NCBI GenBank assembly: GCA_033439295.1
Contig: JAVTLE010000017.1
Location: 1,178,001-1,242,000 of the forward strand
Reading direction: 5' to 3'
DNA: 64,000 bases
Source of the DNA: Deuterostichococcus epilithicus
Taxonomy: Eukaryota; Chlorophyta; Trebouxiophyceae; Prasiolales; Stichococcaceae
Part shown: positions 51,746-62,300 of the stretch, one piece after another
How positions within the stretch are numbered: position 1 is the first letter of the stretch
Layout: the number at the start of each line of letters is the position of its first letter
The notes under the pieces: model-generated
The model's input: the letters and a program-made list of their open reading frames with translations, nothing else
What the model was told of the DNA's origin: nothing
Database searches by the model: none
Translations under genes and position numbers: made by a program

Positions 51746-53134
51746 ATGAAAGGCTCCAACCTAGCGCCAAAAGAGCTGCAGCAAGCCGCTGCCAGCCGCT
51801 GGTGGCCCCTGTCCTCCTCAGCGCCCTGGCCGCCGGCGCCGGCGCAGCGCCAGCAGGGCTTCAGCCTGCCGTTCAAGGTCCATTCTGCCTGTGGCAGTCC
51901 CATGGTAGATGCATTTTTGAGGCCACAATCCCACATTGTTCATGGTTCATTGTCCGCACCAGCGAGTGCATAGAGCCTGCGACAGTAGAGCCCGCCAGGT
52001 CGCCCTGTAACGGCAGAGTCTTCGTCATGTCTGCCGAGGTCCGCAATCTGGACAACGACAGGTCCCTGTTGCCAGCGGCTCTCCTGGCGTGGTACGTCCT
52101 CGATGCTCATATGCGCTCCTTGATGCTGCTGTGTGTGCCACCTCGGCATGCTTGACTGCCCGTCTTGTGGTCCACACACAATTTGAAGAATCACCAAGTT
52201 GGCACGGCCCCCATGCACCTGCTGCTTCGTGCATCTGCACTGCAGCCATTGCCTTGGATCGCCTTTGTGATCATCCACCATAATTCCTTAAAGTAGCAAG
52301 ATGTTTCTGCTCCTCCCGCAGCCTGCCACCGTGGGACCCTACAAGCAACAACTGTCCGGCACCACCAAGACCGCTCTGCAGCAGGTGCTGTCGTCGCCGC
52401 AGTGCAGCACGCACTCCTGGCCATCTAGTTCTTGCATAGTAGCGATGCCCACAAGATTGCCTATATCGGAGCCTCTTGCCTCATTAACTGCGCATGAATG
52501 CGAGCGCATGATGCCAAAATCTGTGCAGCGCGGCGCCGTGCGGCCAAAGTCCAGACTGAGGCTGGTTGTCGCAAAAAGCGACCTCAGCAGCGTGGTAGGT
52601 TGTACGTACTTGACACAACCGTGCAGGCTGTCATGCCGACGGACGTGATGACGGGAGCCCTGTCCAGCCACATCCCCCTGCCGCTGCCTCCGCTGGCCGT
52701 CAAGGTATTACATGGGCCATGGGGGGGTGCCGATTTTGTTGCGTATCATCTCGGTAACACACCTCCAGAACCAGCCAGGGCACAGGAGCTGAGCTAATCC
52801 AGACAGCATCTTCCAATACAGGTCACTAGTGCAGATGCTGCAGTGGCTTGCTGTTAAGCGTCTGGGTCTCTACCGCTGCCATATGGCCGGCGTCTCCTTG
52901 ACATTCCTGAGTGCGGCCTGTCAGTTCCAGATCTTACACAGTGGTACACTGCCTCTGAGCGAGTTGCCAATGGCTGCTGCGCTGCAGACGCTGGCCCAGC
53001 TGCCGCTGCCGCTGCCGGTCGCGCCCTGCTGCCTTCACCTGCTGCCATGCGGCTGCCACGTCATCGCCGCTGCTGAGGCCGCCAAAGCTGCGCAGGCAGC
53101 CGCCATCACCGCCCTGGCTGCTGCCGCCACATGA
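51746..53134 (+). CDS. small Pro/Leu/Ala-rich protein, unrecognised
   Basis: Four exons in phase 0 give a 139-residue product: 51746-51877, 52322-52384, 52627-52704 and 52988-53134 (stop TGA). Splice sites are AAG|GTCCAT, CAG|GTGCTG and AAG|GTATTA with CAG acceptors. Third positions are strongly GC in the chosen frame, which is the main reason for calling it. The sequence opens MKGSNLAPKELQQAAASRWW, has a hydrophobic stretch (TLAQLPLPLPVAPCCLHLLP) and ends in an Ala-rich helix (EAAKAAQAAAITALAAAAT). No domain is recognised. The opposite strand is also open over part of the last exon, so the strand call is moderate. Confidence 0.45.
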
Positions 53135-54517
53135 TCACAAGGGTTTCAACTAAGTCAGATATGGACTGGTGCACAGTGCGCACTAGCTGCAGCTGCAAAT
53201 GCCGCTGCCGCAGGCAATGCATGGCAGTTCACAATGACGCATCCATTGAAGTCACAATTCTAGATCTGTCCGATACAGAATTTGTACAACCGTTGCATCG
53301 TTTCGAAAGGAGCGACTGCCTTGAAGATGCGGCAGCTGTGCATCTGCTGCTATCTCACCGTTCGTGTCACACTCAGGCGTCGTCCAGTACGGCGGCAACT
53401 GCGCGCTTGGGCATTTGACAGGGGCTGTGCATATGGCGGCGGCAAGGCAGCGGATGCAGATCAGACACACAGATTTTTCACAGCCGGTCAACAAAGTGCA
53501 AACCGCCGACGGAACATCTGTCGACGGGGACCAAAGTATGCAGCAGTTTGTGCAACTGGCACTTGCGTTCATGCGCTGATCACCAACTGATGGTCATACA
53601 GGGCAGGCTTGTGCAGGAGAGGTATTGCTTTCTTTTCTCGCATGTTGCTCGGCCAAGGTAGCTGGCTGATTGCCGCTTTGTCTCATGCCATTCCATGGCA
53701 ACCTCAGACGATAGTATGCGGCTGAAGGTGCATCACTCTATATAAGACAATATGGCACCGCAGATCCCAAAGAACATGCGCACCAGCTCCATGCACCTGA
53801 ACAAGCAGGCTTACCCTGGCGCAGCGTTTAGCCCACTCTTTTGATCAGTATCGAGCTGCACATGTGAGGCGACGCATGCAAAGCAGGCATGCGTGCCGCC
53901 GCCGCTGACCGGCCGGTATCACCAGAATTCGCGGCAATTGGCGGCGGAGCAGAACCGCAAAATTTTCTAAATCAAGAGTGGTGTCCTGAGCAACTTCCGA
54001 CTGGAACTAAAGTCGTTGCAATGGATCCGTAGTCAGGTGCTTTTTCGCGACTGTGCACACGCTTGACCGACCCCGCCTGAGAGCATTCCACCCGCTCGCA
54101 CTTTGGTTCTCGTTTCCTTAGCTGCGGGGACAGTAGCAATGGATTCGTACGCAATTTCTACAGCACACCTGCCTGACGTACGAATCTCACCATTCTCAAG
54201 ATCCTGTCAAATACGCCAAATTGTGCTGGACAGTTTTGTTCAAAAGCAGCAGCCGATCTTGCGCCTGCCCCCATACGCGATCCGCTGTGCTTGCAGCTAC
54301 TCAAAGACAGCTTGCAAATACAGCTACTCAAAGACAGCTTGCAAAGCTTTTTTGCAAATGGACCGATGACACCACTGACCTACGGATCGCTGTGACAGTC
54401 GCTGAGCTTCCCATCGCCACTGCTTGCTGGCCACCACATCAATTTTGAGATTCTATCAGCGATTCGACACACTTTCAGGGCAGCGTGACGAGAAAACCAT
54501 TTAGAGGCCCGACCCTC
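53135..54517. other. intergenic region
   Basis: About 1.4 kb of lower GC with no exon I can support. It includes the 27-bp tandem repeat at 54294 and should hold the methyltransferase promoter. Confidence 0.4.
54294..54345 (+). repeat. perfect 25-bp direct repeat, 27-bp period
   Basis: The 25-base unit beginning cagctactcaaagacagctt and ending gcaaa occurs at 54294 and again at 54321 without mismatch. The spacer is 2 bp. Confidence 0.95.
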
Positions 54518-56522
54518 ATGCGCCCGATTGCTGCCACTACTCAGCCTCCCAGCTGGGTGCTCCTGGCGGGCGCCCGTCCGCGGCCAACAGCTTCAGCAGC
54601 AATCAGAAGCTCTGTTCCCATCACATTGGCAAGAAGCTGGAACCGGCCCCGGGCAAGGAAAGCAATGGCAGCCGCGGCACAGGACATGCGCGCGGCGCCG
54701 TCGCTTGAAGCCGGCGACCCTGGCTACAAGGACCGGGTCAGGGATATGTGGGCCCGGCGCAGCGCCACCTACGACGCCGGAACCTTCCACCTGCCGCTGT
54801 GCGAGCAGCTGGTCCGCCTGGCGGATATCCACCCTGGGGCAGCCGTCCTTGACGTGGCCACAGGCACCGGGAACGCGGCATACCCCGCGGCAGCTGCGGC
54901 GGGGCCGGGCGGCAGCGTCATCGGCGTGGACATATCCGAGGCGATGGTGCAGAAGGTGCTGCTCGTCCTGACAGACCTCGGCAATGCACGAAGTCACCAG
55001 CGCAGGTGCTTTGCAGCACATTGGGCAGCACCATGTGCACGATGTGTCATGCAATGCAGTCGGATGGCATGTCTCGCGAAAATGCCGCCGCAGGCATCAC
55101 GGACAAAAAATGAACGATTGCTTCCCACCAGAACGAATATTAGGGCTTCCTTGTTGAGGTTAACAAGGTTGTTCTCTGGCGGTAGGCGCGCGCCAAGCTG
55201 GATGCGGCAGCGGGCACAGCAAGCATCGACTTCAGGATACAGGACATAGAGACAGCAGACTTTGAAGACGACAAATTCGACTTTGTGCTGTGCTCCAACG
55301 GCATGGCATACCTGCAGGTAGGCCCATTTGCAGGATCTATGAGCAGCACCTCCAATTTCGTGGAGATGCATGAAGCGTAGGAAGTGTGTCAGTGGTTGCA
55401 TTGTTTGTCTCTGTTGCTCATTTGGATGTCTGCTGGCTGCTGCAGCGCACGCGCATCTCACTGGGTGCCCAATTGAGCACATTCACCAGGCAAGCACAGT
55501 ATGTTTTGCATGCAGCACCTGGCGGCAACAGCAGCAAAGCTCCGGCGGTGGCTCAAGCCGGGCGGCACCCTCGCCTTCAACAACCCGCTGGTGAGCCATG
55601 GCTGGACTGCAGCAGCTGGGGAGAGGAGAACTCTTGCTGCAGTGGCGAGCGCTCAAAACCACGTGGTAGCAGCCGGACTCGCTACTTTCAAACATGCAGC
55701 CATGCAGCTCCACAGCAAGCGGCAGGCGAGCCCAACCCATGGCTGATAAAAACTAACCCAGCTCTTCTGGGCGCAGAGCCCCATGATCCCGCTGACGGAT
55801 GTCATACGACGCGTGGCGCTCAGGGACTTCGGCACCGACTTTCCCGACGGGGGCGAGGCGCTCGGCAGCGAGCAGCGCATTCGCGACATGCTGGCCGGCG
55901 CCGGCTTCAGCAAAGTCCAGGCACACTCGTATCCGCGCACTGCATTTCAATTGTCATCCGTTGCTTGTCCCACGACTCTGTGGCGGCTGGTCAGCCCATC
56001 GGCTTCCCAGGGCAACTCAGCACACGCCATTGGCTGTGCCCACAGGTCACACGCACGCATGAGGAGGTAGTGTATGTAGGCAAGACGCCAGAAGTGCTGG
56101 CGGACACCATCTTCGAGATGATGCGGAATTTCCCAAGGACCCCAATGGATACGTACCTCACCGCAGAGCAGGTGTGACCCCGGCGGTCCATGCTGCGAGC
56201 CGCACAGCCTTTCGTATTTCACGAGAGAACGTGTTGCAAGCTTCGACACCATTGCTTGGTGTGACACGCACGCCATGCCCAGAATGGCCGTTGCGAACAC
56301 GCATGACAGCGCCAACACCCCATTCTACCCGCAGTGGCTCTCTCTTCCCTAGCATGCTACTCAACCGCCCGTGCTCAATGCCAGGCGTCTGCTTCCCTTT
56401 CGCAGGTCGAGCAGCTGCGCACCAGCTACAGGCCGCAGGCGGTGGAAATAGCCAGCGGCTGGCGCCGCGGCAGCGACATTGTTGTACCTTATCAAATGCA
56501 GTGGGCTGTCGCCACCGCTTGA
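54518..56522 (+). CDS. class I SAM-dependent methyltransferase (UbiE/COQ5-like)
   Basis: Six exons keep phase: 54518-54955, 55186-55317, 55516-55590, 55777-55914, 56046-56171 and 56406-56522, about 341 residues. Motif I is AAVLDVATGTGNAAYPAAA and it continues into SVIGVDISEAMV, which binds the SAM adenosine and ribose. DFEDDKFDFVLCSNGMAYL is the motif-II region, and LRRWLKPGGTLAFNNPL is the post-II strand. The roughly 50 residues before DPGYKDRVRDMW are Ser/Arg/Ala-rich and could be a plastid or mitochondrial transit peptide. The closest general type is the UbiE/COQ5 and small-molecule methyltransferase group; the substrate is unknown. The donor of exon 4 is either GT at 55915 or GC at 55921, which changes two residues. 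It is convergent with NFU. Confidence 0.92.
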
Positions 56523-57086
56523 GCCGATGAGGTTGGAAATGGCGGGGGCTACTGCGAAAAGTTTGCGGGCAGGAGTTTCTAGCAAGATGGACCTGCTTTT
56601 GCTGATGTTTATCACAGAGCCGGTGCCTCGCACGTGTCTGAATTGAGTTTCAGAGCAGGATGGCCACATGTACTCCTGTGGCTGTATTTGTGAGCTGTTG
56701 GGTGCGTTGTGCAGTCATGACTGTGAGTAGTGGACGACGGCGCTCACCGTCTACAACAGAAAGGTGCCTGCTGCGCTTCACAAGAAATTAAATGCTCTCA
56801 TCCAGATCATCTGTAGCCGTAATATACAACCATTACAACAGCGGAATATCCCCCTGACTCACTCCCAACGCTTACTGCTGGAAGCAGCAGCACCGTGCCA
56901 GCTGCTCAGCCTTCATTTGAAGCTCGCTCTTGCCGCCATTGCGCCTGCCCACAACTCGGGCGGTAATCTATGATGTGACCATAGTTCTGAACACCATCTC
57001 GACCGCTGGCGTGCTGTTGTTTAGCGCTGCTGTGCTGTCGTTGGTTGCTGAGACGCTGTCTGCCGGCAGATAGACCTTATAGACCT
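56523..57086. other. convergent 3' region
   Basis: This contains the 3' UTRs of the methyltransferase and NFU genes. I see no gene or array. Confidence 0.45.
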
Positions 57087-58881
57087 CTAATTTAAAAGTT
57101 GCACAGCGGCTATACTTGGAATACGCTCTCTGAGCTTCTGCGTCACTGCTACTCGGACGGTCATCACCTTGGCCGCCGGTCCAAGCACTCGTATCTGCAA
57201 GCCAAATCGCACACATCAGCTTTTGGTTGGTTGGTCAAATGCACACACAAAGAAACCGGCTACCAGAACCAGCAGTCATCAGTCTACCAGCACCCACCTT
57301 GCAGATGGGGCCGTCAAGGCCGACGTGCTCCAGACCGCCGCCGCCGGTGCCAATGAGGTAGGGACGGATCTCATCCAGCACCTGGGTGTGCGCCAAGGAG
57401 TCAAGGTCTGTGCATCTGTTGAATGCGCCTTCGCCGCCCGCCTTGCCGCTGCTGCTGCGGCTGCAGCTGCTGCTGCTGCTGCTGCTGTCCGCATCCACAA
57501 CAGCCGCGAGGACCAGGCACAGCCATGCATGCTCCGCATCATGCGCACCTGCTCGACATTGGCGTCAGTGAGCTCCATGCCTGCCTGCTCTTCCATGATC
57601 TGCTCTACCTCCAGGATCTCCTGTGGGCAACATAAGGCGACACAGCTTCAGTGCAGTTGCCGGCGCAAATTGTAAACACCTTGCCTGAGAGAGTCAGCCA
57701 TACCGGATGGTGCAGACTCAAGCGCAAGATGCCTGCAAGGCCTTTGCAATTTCCAGCGGCTGTATTTGTGCAGGAACGGAGATGCAAGCTGAGCACTCTG
57801 TCATGTCGGGGGCTGACACCATGATGCAGTGACAGCAAACATGGCCGCGGCTTTCCAGAGGCAAGGGGACGCACGGGGATCTTCTCCATGAGGCGACGCT
57901 TGATGCCCATGGTCATGGTCGTCGTGCTGGAGGGGCAGCTGCCGCAGGCGCCCTGTAGGGACACGACCAGCTTCGGCAAAAGTGCACCCGTCGTCGGGGC
58001 CGGGCAATTCCTGGGGTCCACAGGGACTTCCAAAAATCCCCCGATTGACGACTACAGGCTATGACTGAGAGCCAGAGGATCCTGGGCAACACAGCAGCTG
58101 GGGACAGCCATAGGAAGGATATGTGTGTCAATGTCCAGCACGGATCAGGACAAGGCCGATACCTGGAGGCGCAGATAGACGACCGGGCCATCGATCTCCA
58201 CAAACTCCACGTTGCCACCGTCCGACATGAGATACGGCCGCACCTACGGGGTTTGAAGGCACACTATTTTGAGCGAAGCGATTAACTGCATGCGGCGTGT
58301 AGCTCGCTGCTGGCTGACTCTTGTGACTGCCAGCAGCACTTTCGACATGCTGTGCTTGGGCGGCGGCTGCCAGATGTTTTGAAATGCCTTCCTCAGCGCC
58401 AACGATGCCACGTACCTCGTCCAGGACGGCTTCCACATTGTCCTCTGTCAGCTCCAACACGCCCTCGACCGCCGCTGCCGCTGCAGCCACCCCTGCAGAA
58501 TCCGGCAGCACTTAAAGAGGCACGGCGATGTGCAGTCGCAGCAGCACAGGAACGTTGTTTGACTACATCGGGAAGCATGAGACTGATGCATATGGTGTGT
58601 TGCAATAGCGACTCACCTCTACTGCGAGTTCCTCTGCTGCTGCTGATGGATGCGCCCGCAAAAGCAGTCTGCCGCTGTAGCCGGTCACGCTGAGCTGACT
58701 CGAGGGCTGCATGGCTGGCGCCGTGGCTACGGCTGGCTGGCAGCGCGTTGGAGGACACCAGGCGCTGGAAGCTCGCTGACCGGGGTAGGGCGAGGCTGCG
58801 GACGCGCAGCGAGCTTGCTGGCGCATGCGATGTGCCTGGACCATTGCATCTCGGCCGACAGTCCACCGCTGTGGCTGTCAT
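57087..58881 (-). CDS. NFU: plastid-type NFU iron-sulfur scaffold
   Basis: Seven exons keep phase: 58881-58617, 58492-58416, 58243-58163, 57952-57875, 57620-57549, 57381-57298 and 57194-57087, exactly 255 codons with the stop. NFU proteins hold and pass on [4Fe-4S] clusters to plastid targets such as photosystem I. The first exon is a Ser/Arg/Ala-rich transit peptide. The first NFU domain ([36 protein letters not shown]) carries the CGSC cluster ligands in [19 protein letters not shown] second, degenerate domain follows ([19 protein letters not shown], then [19 protein letters not shown]) without CxxC. This two-domain layout is that of plant plastid NFU1-3. An ATG at 58844 in another frame was rejected because it breaks the exon 2 join. 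No ghost exons were seen here. Confidence 0.96.
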
Positions 58882-59366
58882 GGTCGCGAAATCACCGTTG
58901 CACCTGCAGAAGAACCTGTGTGGGGGTTGTCCGAAAACTGCACGCTTGACAGAGCAAATCCAGGTCCGTAAGGCGCGTGAGATGGGGACCGAACTGCTCA
59001 GAACCAGCAGAGCTTGAGGCTTGGTTGTGATGATTACGCGTTGCTGCAGCGAGGCGCACATGAACTAAGTGGCCTCACCCGATGAAGCAAGGGAACTTTC
59101 TACAAACTAGGATGAGATTCTTCATCTAGACCCTGCCCATTTGTCATGCTTGTCGAGACTGCTGTCCCTGTGGTCGCATGCGCGACTCTCGTGCTCGCAG
59201 TTTCGTTCTGGGGTGTGTCTGCAGCATTTGCAAGCAGATTGGAGGCAGATTGGAGGGTGTGTCGCACAGCGTTGAAATCTGCGATTCTCAGATCACATCA
59301 CGTCCTGTCCTGTGTGGATCCTCTATCAGGAAACTTCACAGCTGACGGCAGCAGATAACGTGCAGC
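58882..59366. promoter_or_regulatory. divergent promoter region NFU/BRO1
   Basis: 485 bp separate the NFU ATG (minus) from the BRO1 ATG (plus). It likely drives both genes. No clear TATA or other element is visible. Confidence 0.45.
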
Positions 59367-62300
59367 ATGCCGTCCAATGCGATGCTGGCGGTGCCGGCCA
59401 AGCGCGCCGGCGGCTTCTTGGATCTGAAAGGGCCGATTGGACGCTACCTGCAATCCAGCTTTTCGGCCGGCGTAGCGGACCAGGCAGTCGCGGGCCTGCA
59501 GCAAGCGCAGCTCCTGCGAAACAAGGCCGCCGAGATGGCCGGAGGGGCGGAGGAGCTCAAGGACGCATTCATCGGGTGAGGCCCGAAGCTCGTCCGAAGC
59601 TGGGCTGTCTCTGATCCTCAACCTTGTACGGCAGGAGAGCGGCGGCCGGCAGAAGGAGTCCAAGCATACAAGCATTTGTGGTGGTGGCTGCAAACGCACG
59701 GCGAGTGTTGGCATCGAATAAGTTTGCCGGTGTCGGACGTATGGGTCGCACGACGGATATGCAGACGGAGTCCAGCTTGTCGTCCTCAGTCGAGGAGCTG
59801 CACATGATGTACTGCAATCAGGGTGTATGGCCGCCACGCATGGAGCAAGGGTGTAGTTGTGCACGGCGCGCCAGATCTTTGCGCATTTCAGCGCAATGCA
59901 TGCCGCTCGGCAGCCTGAAGGCTCATCAGAACCAGACCTCACGTGATGTTGGTCTGTCGAATCCTTCACAACTGCTGCTGCGCCGTCAGAGGGGGCTTGT
60001 GCACTCCCATCTAGCATAGCCTTGCCGCTCTTGACGATGCTTGCTAGCCTTGGACTGGAATTTGTCAATGACTGGCGTTTTTGGCGCTGACGACACACCT
60101 GCTGCAAGGAGAGGTGATTTTGGGCCAGATGGAACTCACTGACGGTTGTAGTCGAGGAGATCGTCCTTAGAAAGAGACCTGCACATAGAACGATGCCGTC
60201 ACCTTGTATGCAAGTCGCGGCCACACGACTCAATGAAGGTGCAACACGCGCCGCCGCGCCAAATCGTTGCGCATGTCAACGCTCAAGGCATGACCCTGGG
60301 CAGCCTGAATGTTCATCAGAACCAAGCCGCATGTGCTGGTGTTCTGTTGAACCCTCCTGCTGCTGCTGCGCCGTCAGATGACGCTTGTGCATGCTCGCAA
60401 GCATTGGCCTGGCCAGTGTTGATCACTTCCTTGGGAATGCTTCACGACTGACGGTTCTGGCGCTGGCGCCGCACATGCTGCAGGGAAGGTCAAACTGGGC
60501 CAGATGGAACTCAGGACTCGTGCGCCTGAGTTTGCATGTATGACGCATCACCAGCGCTTGCGCCCCACCCGCAGGTACTACCGCTTCCTGACGGCGCTGG
60601 AGAACGCGATCCCGGTGGGCAAGGAGCGCGGCGGTGCTGCCCTGCGCTTCCAGGTGCGTCATTCCAGCGTGTGGCTGCTGACGTCGGCTCTGCACAGCAG
60701 CAGGCCGATAAAAAGCTGATGCAGTCAGGCTGCTGATGCAGCGGGACTGCTGGCTACCTGGAGCTCGGCCTTGCAGCACGGCAACAGGAGCTTTGGAATC
60801 TGCGATGCTGCACTTTGCGGCGATTTGAAGCTTCCTTCGTGGCTGCAGTGGACAGACGCCTTCCAGCCGGACCGTGGCGATGGGCGCTCGGACGTGGCGT
60901 TCGAGAAGGCGTCGCTGCTGTTCAACCTGGGCGCCATCGCCAGCCAGGTTGGCCCGTGTCCATTGCAACAAGTCGTCTCCCTCTGGAACCTGCCCTACAC
61001 GCCCAGACCAAGCAGCGCGGATCAGCGTTGTCAGAGCACCGCAGCAGTTGCAGCCAGCAGGGGACCGGGAGGACACTGTGCCGACACACCATATGTGTTT
61101 GAATATAGATTCTCCATGGCTAGCAAGGTCTGGGGGCGGTTGCGAGACGTTCGCACTGCGGGAGGCTGCGGCAATGCTCTCGGCAGGCATGGCCTTGATC
61201 TGCGTGTGTCTCAGTTGCCAGAGTCTTCAATTTCACAAATAGAAACTGGTTTTCAAGCCCATGTGCAGGTGGCCATGGGTGCAGATCTGTCCTCGGAGTC
61301 GGGCGTCAAGAATGCCGCGCGCAGCTACCAGGTGTGCTGTCGCGCAGTGCAGCCGCCCCGCAGCGGATCACCACTCGCATTGCACGCCACACACATCGCA
61401 GACGAAAGTGGCCAGCTGGTTTGCCGCCGTGAACCAGGATCTCCCCTGAACCATTGCTGTCACCCACCCCGTAGGAGGCGGCCGGCGTGTTTGGGTACCT
61501 GGCGGAGCGCCTGGTGCCGCGGCTGGAGACGCCACACCCTGTCGACCTAAGCCCCGACTGCTGCGGCATGCTGGCGACGCTGTGCCTGGCGCAGGCGAGT
61601 CGGCACGCGCCGCACAGGCCCCGCACCCTGCGTCTGGAGCCTGAGTCAAGTCATTTCCTTGAGAAACGCTTTGCATCTCTGGCTTCGAAGTTTTGCCTTG
61701 AAATCCTTGCCAGGCGCTGGGCAGTAGAGCCCTGCTGCCGTCGGGAGGAACTGCTGCCGTGCAGATGCAGTCGCAAACGAGCGGGATGCGCATGGGGTGG
61801 CGGCCTGCTCCTTGTGCATGCTGACGCGACATGCGCATGGAATCAGTTGCGCATTCATTATAGATCGGACCCCCTGGTTGCCCTCTGGATGCAGGCGCAG
61901 GAGTGCTTCTACACCAAGGCAGCGGCAAACCGCAAATCGCCGGCGCTGCTGGCACGCATCGCCCGCCAGGTGCCGGCATTCCCTGAAACCTTTTTGACGA
62001 TCAGATGGAGGGCGAACACAGCAGAATGCTTGTGCTTGTGTTTGCTCCGGTGCTGAATGCAGTATTCTGGTCCCACTGCATCTTTCGCACACTGGTCAGA
62101 GGGCCCTGCGGCAGCTCCATGCAATGGCTCTGCGCTTTCCCGAGCGATTGCAGGTTTCGTGCTGAGCATGAAGCCTGCCCTCGTCCGAGATGGGTGCAGT
62201 CAGAGTTCTTCAGGTGTTAATGCCGCACACATGGCAAGCAGGGCGGAGTGCAATATGTTGGCATTGTCATGTACACGGGCGCAACAAGGAAATCAGGCAG

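Noticed and set aside
52854-53134. Minus-strand exon opposite the small gene's last exon
   Set aside because: It is open with a donor-like end, but the three upstream plus-strand exons join in phase and have stronger GC third positions.
57455-57492. CTG repeat as a coding poly-Ala or poly-Gln tract
   Set aside because: It falls inside an NFU intron between phase-checked exons.
58563-58844. Alternative NFU start at 58844
   Set aside because: It reads as a plausible transit peptide but puts exon 2 out of frame. The ATG at 58881 gives phase-consistent joins through all seven exons.
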